A stretch of DNA of 64,000 nt from Biomphalaria glabrata (Eukaryota; Mollusca; Gastropoda; Planorbidae): the NCBI RefSeq assembly GCF_947242115.1, contig NC_074719.1, positions 46,052,884 to 46,116,883 on the forward strand, read 5' to 3'. Below are positions 60,401 to 64,000 of the stretch, piece after piece (within the stretch, counting starts at the first letter, position 1; each line of letters starts with the position of its first letter). Made by a program: the position numbers and the translations under genes. The notes beneath the pieces were generated by a model. The model saw only the letters and a list, made by a program, of their open reading frames with translations. It ran no database searches and was not told the origin of the DNA.

Positions 60401-62024
60401 CCAGTTCAGTCACCAGTTCAGTCACCAGTTCAGTCACCAGTTCAGTCACCAGTTCAGTCACCAGTTCAGTCACCTGCTCAGTCACCAGTTCAGTCACCAG
60501 TTCAGTCACCAGTTCAGTCACCAGTCTATTCATCTGCTCAGTCACCAGTTCAGTCCCCTGTTCATTAATCTGTTTAGTCACCAGTTCAGTCAGCAGTTCA
60601 GTCACCAGTTCAGTCACCAGTTCAGTCCCCTTTTTAGTCACCTGTTTAGTCACCAGTTCAGTCACCAGTTCAGTCACCTGTTTAGTCACCAGTTCAGTCA
60701 CCTGTTTAGTCACCAGTTCAGTCACCTGTTTAGTCAACAGTACAGTCACCAGTTTAGTCACCAGTACAGTTACCAGTTCAGTCACCTGTTCAGTCACCTG
60801 TTTAGTCACCTGTTCAGTCACCAGTTCATTCACCAATACAGCCACCAGCCTTGCAAGACCTATTTTTTTAACGCAATGACACAACTTAGTTTACACATCC
60901 ACATATTCATACACCCAGAAGGGACAAGTCCTACTTTTTCGTGTTGACCCAGTGAAGTCCAGTGGCGATGGTGACGAGGTCAACAGTTCCAGACTCAATC
61001 ATGTTCAAATCCTCAGCGAGTCCAACATACGTTGTCAGATTGGGTATTCCCTTGGGCATGTTTTCTATCTGGTCCTCGCTTACATCCACACCAACCACCT
61101 GATTTAGACAAAACAACAACAACATATAATTGGTTAAAGCAATTAGTGATATTAAAGCAACAATTAAGCTGGCAAACTAAAGTAGCATTTATAATATTTG
61201 TTTTTCTTTTTCAGTACTTTTGTTAATGCCGGTCCTACAACAAGCAAACAGGAATCACTATCAAGTCACAAAACGACTTTGGCTCATCTCATAGTAATAA
61301 ATAATACCTGGTCAGTGCGTTTTCCACTCTACACGCATAAGTCCTAAGGAGCGGCAGGTGCCAGATACCTGAGATGAACTCCAATTGGTGACAAGGCAGG
61401 GAGACCTAGACCTCCCGTAGTGCCCTGGTAAGGAACTCTGCTGTTTGGCGTAGTGCCTCGTAGCTTCCATACAAGCATAGTGAACCACTGGATAAGTCTT
61501 CCCGAGCTGCGGAGGTGCCAGATACCGTTTGGGATTAGCAGCAGCAGGTTCAGCTCGAATTGACCACTTTGTGCCTCAAGTTTGATAAAGATAACACTCT
61601 TTTTTTTCTCTGGGTTAACTCCCTTGGGTTTCACGTTTTTTTTTCTTTTTCTTCTCCAAGCTAGGTGACCAACCAATCCATACAAGCCCCACTTTCCTAC
61701 CTGAAGCTTACTGGTTTAGGCTCGATTTGGTGCTTTCTCTTGTGAACATGTAAGACCAGAAGTTGGACTGGTTGTGATAGGCTATGGTACTTACTTGGTG
61801 AAACAGTTTCGTCAGGGGTAGAGTGGACTGTCCAGTACCACAGCAGACATCTACGGCCAGTTGATGGCCACTGGTTATGATTTGCTCATGATATGACATA
61901 ATTGTGTCAAAAATGTCTGCAGGGTAGCGAGGTCTGTACGCAGCGTAACTTCGGGCCATCTGTTTCCCTGTGTAAAACGAATGAATGACTTCATCTGTTT
62001 CCGGTCCAGTTTTGGGAAAGATTT
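54371..62024 (-). CDS. Methyltransferase paralog A (six exons, 5' end missing)
   Basis: Join of 61795-62024, 60935-61098, 58421-58529, 55402-55496, 55131-55259 and 54371-54467, read on the minus strand. Every junction has AG acceptor and GT donor and the phases fit, giving 273 residues and a TAA stop. Seen: Rossmann motif I LAVDVCCGTGQST at about residues 55-67 of the partial protein, the acidic residue of motif II in VVGVDVS (D81), VDLVTIATGLHWV at 115-127, and VLKPGGTFAAYTW at 139-151. Known: this layout is that of class I SAM-dependent methyltransferases of the Methyltransf_11 type, including yeast Tmt1/Crg1-like proteins; substrate unknown, probably a soluble small-molecule enzyme. The first modelled exon needs two bases to complete a codon and begins ATC where copy B has ATG, so a short coding exon probably lies upstream (right) and was not found. 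No stop or frameshift seen. Confidence 0.85.
54650..54840. repeat. Dispersed repeat family R1, copy in intron 5 of A
   Basis: Paralogous to 22005-22200; shares CTTCACGTGTGGCTCAG and CAGTAAGCTTCGGCA. Confidence 0.8.
55131..55259 (-). CDS. Copy A exon 5
   Basis: 129 nt encoding FDIPMREEMSIDQFVGCIQS through EEIRSK. The donor is the non-consensus GTTCGT, but it is conserved in copy B and gives the correct phase into the last exon; reading on instead reaches a stop after eight codons. Confidence 0.8.
55402..55496 (-). CDS. Copy A exon 4
   Basis: 95 nt encoding AFALFKDYYTSRPMLAMEKY through to FNNIR. Acceptor CTTCAG, donor GTAAAT, phase 0 in and phase 2 out. A degenerate TTTCTATG tract begins about 40 bp upstream of its acceptor, in the position of the 14-bp array of copy B. 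Confidence 0.85.
55535..55742. repeat. Degenerate TTTCTATG tract
   Basis: Irregular TTTCTATGTTTC/CTTCCATA repeats in the position of the huge 14-bp array of copy B; unexpanded or decayed. Confidence 0.75.
55975..56345. repeat. 17-bp minisatellite, about 21 copies
   Basis: GAGACACCATTGACTAG and GACAGCATTTAACAG units; homologous to 24790-25285. Confidence 0.93.
56698..57252. mobile_element. Non-autonomous hAT element, 555 bp, with nested R1 repeat
   Basis: Termini CACTGGCGGATCCAG and CTGGGTCCGCTAGTG, with a perfect 8-bp duplication TTATGGTA at 56690-56697 and 57253-57260. GC-rich subterminal GGGGCGATCGCCGCCCC. An R1 repeat (56958-57126) lies inside, bordered by TA-rich runs. No transposase. 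Confidence 0.88.
56958..57126. repeat. Dispersed repeat family R1 nested in a hAT element
   Basis: CTCAAATAGCCTCTGACAAC, CTTCACGTGTGGCTCAG and CAGTAAGCTTCGGCA, in the order seen at 54650. Confidence 0.8.
57833..57990 (+). mobile_element. tRNA-derived SINE in intron 3 of A
   Basis: A-box-like TGGTCGTGCGGTTTGCGCGC, B-box-like GGTCCCGGGTTCAAACCC and CCTGCGGGAGGTCTGGACTA, then an A-rich end. Copy B reads GAATGTCAAGGAAAGCCTGG across the empty site at 25872. No clear target duplication. Confidence 0.8.
58112..58229. mobile_element. ~118-bp hairpin MITE, copy A
   Basis: Inverted arms as in 26515-26633 with CGACGTCACAACCTG-type ends, so it predates the duplication. Confidence 0.75.
58421..58529 (-). 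CDS. Copy A exon 3: motif III
   Basis: 109 nt encoding FLLEAKRVLKPGGTFAAYTW and the following acidic stretch ending NKYYRQ. LKPGG is the hallmark turn before strand beta-5 in class I methyltransferases. Phase 2 in, phase 0 out; donor GTATTG. Confidence 0.87.
58782..59017 (-). mobile_element. SINE with B box and conserved central domain
   Basis: On the minus strand: GAGTGGTTAGGCGATAGGCT (A box), CCTGGGCTCGAATCTTGG (B box), then TAATGGGTACCTGACTTAA and GGTTGGTCGTTGTGCTGG. The last block is shared with 35398-35660 and is like the conserved central domains reported in molluscan SINEs. Empty site in copy B at about 27180; imperfect ~11-bp flanking duplication (CACTTTATTTT / CACTCTGTTTG). Confidence 0.75.
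59040..60115. other. Intron 2 of copy A, no further feature seen
   Basis: Alignable in patches with copy B 27200-27800 (for example ACATTATGCCAAGCGTTTG and ATGGTGTTACTCTAGA); no coding sequence. Confidence 0.6.
60116..60848. repeat. 12-bp minisatellite (CAGTTCAGTCAC), about 60 copies
   Basis: Counterpart of 27808-28960, ending about 85 bp from the exon 2 donor of copy A, with a different internal order of CTATTCATCTGCTCAG and CTGTTTAG variants. Confidence 0.95.
60935..61098 (-). CDS. Copy A exon 2: motif II and active-site strand
   Basis: 164 nt, starting VVGVDVSEDQIENMPKG and ending GLHWVNTK. The acidic residue after strand beta-2 (VDVS) would bind the SAM ribose by family analogy. Phase 0 in, phase 2 out, donor GTAGGA. 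The intron downstream holds the 12-bp minisatellite, starting about 90 bp from the donor. Confidence 0.87.
61340..61520 (-). mobile_element. Short LINE C-terminal relic
   Basis: The minus strand encodes HYACMEATRHYAKQQSSLPG next to CAGATACC-type sequence; the pattern resembles the tail of the 37404-37860 LINE (YALRKTAGF). Fragmentary. Confidence 0.35.
61500..61785. repeat. Dispersed repeat family R1, inverted copy in intron 1 of A
   Basis: CTCCAAGCTAGGT, GAAGCTTACTGGTTTAGGCT and AGAAGTTGGACTGG; paralogous to 30530-30855. Confidence 0.7.
61795..62024 (-). CDS. Copy A exon 1 (modelled): N-terminal region and SAM motif I
   Basis: 230 nt, residues 1-76 of the partial protein. It carries GKQMARSYAAYRPRYPADIF, a YRP segment common near the N terminus of this family, and the glycine-rich VDVCCGTGQST. 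The acceptor is TTTCTGAAA read in reverse (CAG at 62025-62027); the donor is GTAAGT. It differs from the copy B exon at only a few residues. Confidence 0.85.
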
Positions 62025-62139
62025 CTGAAACAATATTGATAACAACAAAAACTAAACGTATAACATTTTAAAACATGATCTAGAACTACGAATGAGATTT
62101 AAAAAAAAAAAAAAAAAGCTAAATGACATATCTTTGGAC

Positions 62140-62250
62140 TGACTCACCCCCTGACAAACTGAATCACCTCTGACAAACTGAATCACCCCTGACAAACTGA
62201 CTCACCCCTGACAAACTGACTCACCCCTGACAAACTGAATCACCCCTGAC
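62140..62250. repeat. 21-bp repeat, about 5 copies
   Basis: CTGACAAACTGACTCACCCC-type units 116 bp from the acceptor of copy A exon 1; the short counterpart of 31363-31746. Confidence 0.9.
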
Positions 62251-62376
62251 TATGTTGACTATGTTTATATTGTAATAAAAAGTATATATTATATATATAT
62301 ATATATTGTTCGCAAAGAAGTTATTTCAGTTATTTTAAGTTGTAAAAGTTATCATATAATACGCCTACAGCGGTTT

Positions 62377-62593
62377 GGCTTCCATGTCATCACAACTCTA
62401 GGTATGGAGGCCAATACGAGGAAAGCGCAAACATGGACGTCCTCGCATTACTTGGCGCCACACCTTCATGGAGGACCTCAGAGCAGCGGACACCAGGTGG
62501 GAGGAGGCTTCAGACATTGCCAATGACAGATCTTTATGGAGACAGCTTACCGCCCAATGCGCCGAACGGCGCGAGAGGGCCTAAGTAAGTAAG
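62377..62593 (+). mobile_element. LINE 3' fragment with 11-bp target duplication
   Basis: 217 bp encoding KRKHGRPRITWRHTFMEDLR and NDRSLWRQLTAQCAERRERA then a stop, with an (AAGT)n tail. Flanked by TACAGCGGTTT at 62366-62376 and 62594-62604; copy B has a single TACAGCGGTTT at 31878. A clean TPRT insertion after the duplication. Confidence 0.92.
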
Positions 62594-62604
62594 TACAGCG
62601 GTTT

Positions 62605-63235
62605 AGTTGTTTACCAGCAGTTAGGTGCTACAATTCAACGACCATCGACAACACAAAGACGAAATCCCATTTAACTGCTAATGTGTTTTTATGGCATTTC
62701 GTTTATATGGGTATTGTGATAGTTGTGAACTCCTTACTGGGATTATACTTGACACATAACGTACTAATACTTCTTTCAATATCTCAAAGAGAGGCCAGAG
62801 ATGAATTAACAACAAAATAAAACTTTAATAAAAGTAATCAGGATAACTGTAGTGGTAGACAATGCATTAAATGTCGACTAGTAAATCTATACAAAATTAT
62901 GAAAACTGACTTTTATATTACTTATATCGTACGATTATGCTCCATAACTCAGGCCTTTGACAACAATAATAAAACTCCAAGCGCCGTCACTCTGTCCCAA
63001 CCAATAGACCAATGAAAAAATAGCAAATAATAATAATAAACATAGAATTTTTTAAAAATCTACAACCAAGGTTCTATCAACTGCTGTTTACAATCCTATA
63101 TATACAAGCATAATCACCACAATGGGTATATAAATACTTGAGCCAATATTATATAAGTGTCTTACCTCTGAATCAGAGTATGTTGGCCATGCTTTGACCA
63201 CAATCAAATACTCTTAATCAATGATGGCCTGGGGC
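62605..63235. other. Upstream flank of copy A, no gene seen
   Basis: AT-rich. The first exon and promoter of copy A may lie here; CTGATTCAGAG followed by GTAAGACAC on the minus strand (about 63170) is a good donor, but copy B reads GCTAAG there and the frame upstream is closed. Confidence 0.4.
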
Positions 63236-63415
63236 CATAAGTTATGGTTGCCTGGTATGTGCTCTGGACTGTCGTACAGTGGTCATAATGGTACCGGGTT
63301 CAAACTTTGTCCGTTGCCATACTCGTCGTCCTGCGGCAGGTTTGGGCTAAGATGTAATTATCTTCAGAATATGAAGGAACATCCAAAACTAGTTAATCAT
63401 TTTTTACAAGCCACT
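63236..63415 (+). mobile_element. tRNA-derived SINE
   Basis: TGGTTGCCTGGTATGTGCTC, GGTACCGGGTTCAAAC, CGTCCTGCGGCAGGTTTGGG, then ATTATCTTCAGAATATGAAG; same family as 57833-57990. Confidence 0.75.
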
Positions 63416-63437
63416 ATATAATCTCTGAAATTCGTCA

Positions 63438-63520
63438 AAGCCTATTGTGCTACGCCCTCTGGACTGTCGTTTGTTAGTCTCAAAGTCCTGGGTTCGAATG
63501 AGACTAATATATATAGTAGA
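63438..63520 (+). mobile_element. Partial tRNA-like SINE head
   Basis: GCTACGCCCTCTGGACTGTC and a B-box-like CCTGGGTTCGAATGAGAC. Confidence 0.5.
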
Positions 63521-63545
63521 CCTAAACACAGACCTGGGACATGGG

Positions 63546-63690
63546 AAACCTGTGGTAAGTGGAGACCAATAACTCGTTGCAATGTCACAGGTCTGTCACA
63601 GGTTGCCACGTCACAGGTTGCCACGTCACAGGTTGCCACGTCACAGGTTGCCACGTCACAAGGTTGCCACGTCACAGGTTGTGTTCAGAC
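63546..63690. repeat. Hairpin-MITE half with 15-bp tandem expansion
   Basis: AACCTGTGGTAAGTGGAGAC matches the left arm of the 26515/58112 MITE. It is followed at 63586-63681 by about six units of GTCACAGGTTGCCAC, which resemble the MITE terminus. Confidence 0.7.
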
Positions 63691-63694
63691 CTAC

Positions 63695-63835
63695 TAAACG
63701 TATGGTCTGGTTCAAACCCTGCCCGTCGCCATCTCCATTCATCCTCTATGAGCTTTTATCTAGATCTAGGATGTGATTATCTTAAGAAACACCCGAAACA
63801 TGTCATACATTATATAAAAGATCGAACCACTGTTG
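63695..63835 (+). mobile_element. 5'-truncated SINE
   Basis: TATGGTCTGGTTCAAACCCT, CCGTCGCCATC, ATGTGATTATCTTAAGAAAC; same body as 63236-63415. Confidence 0.6.
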
Positions 63836-64000
63836 CCTCATCTTGCACTGTGCACTATTTGCACTGTTATAAGCTTTATGGGCCGGAAGCGGCTGTAGTT
63901 TAGGCCCCACTGCTCTAGATAATTACGTTGTATTAGACACCTAGTTTATAATATTAGTTATTTAGCGACGCACCATAGAAGACGTATATTGAACGGGACT

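Noticed and set aside
60237-60884. TELVTE repeat protein, coiled-coil-like
   Set aside because: 12-bp intronic array; the paralogous array in copy B is broken differently, so no coding constraint.

Overview
The window looks like AT-rich, intron-rich, repeat-laden animal DNA. The tRNA-headed SINEs, the short hAT elements, the dense minisatellites and the style of the dispersed repeats fit a heterobranch gastropod (a planorbid-type snail is my best guess); this is inference, not a database match. I see no rRNA or tRNA gene, CRISPR array or bacterial operon.

The only host genes I can model with confidence are three tandem minus-strand paralogs of a class I SAM-dependent methyltransferase (Methyltransf_11 type). 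Copy A (54371-62024) and copy B (21718-31263) each have six coding exons of identical lengths (230, 164, 109, 95, 129 and 97 nt) in consistent phase, ending in a stop codon; a short upstream first exon was not found. Copy C is cut by the left window edge. Its second modelled exon is at 1857-2020, and its first modelled exon is split by a complete LTR retrotransposon at 3463-11709. Blocks A (about 50950-63400) and B (about 21070-32180) are a segmental duplication, so each serves as an empty-site control for insertions in the other.

The LTR element in copy C is a Ty3/gypsy-type retrotransposon whose single 1,510-residue reading frame carries integrase before reverse transcriptase, the order of the Gmr1-like group. 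Its two 371-bp LTRs look identical by eye and it has a 4-bp target duplication, so it is very young.

Region by region: 1-1803, 21-bp minisatellite in a copy C intron; 1857-11842, copy C exons and the Gmr1-like element; 11876-12470, hexamer array; 12500-20950, spacer with small inverted-repeat elements, a foldback element, a solo LTR, SINEs and a 13-bp array; 20940-32180, copy B block with five large arrays, a solo LTR and a 1-kb insertion; 32200-50950, spacer with LINE 3' fragments, hAT elements, a dispersed repeat pair and long minisatellites (31-bp, 21-bp, 19/38-bp and 13-bp units); 50950-63400, copy A block with a 2-kb solo LTR, a hAT element, SINEs and a LINE fragment; then SINE pieces to the end.

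Tandem arrays occupy roughly 13-14 kb (about a fifth of the window, summed from my coordinates). Several lie within 30-130 bp of methyltransferase splice sites, at the same intron position in different paralogs but with unrelated units. Several loci preserve both unexpanded and expanded states.
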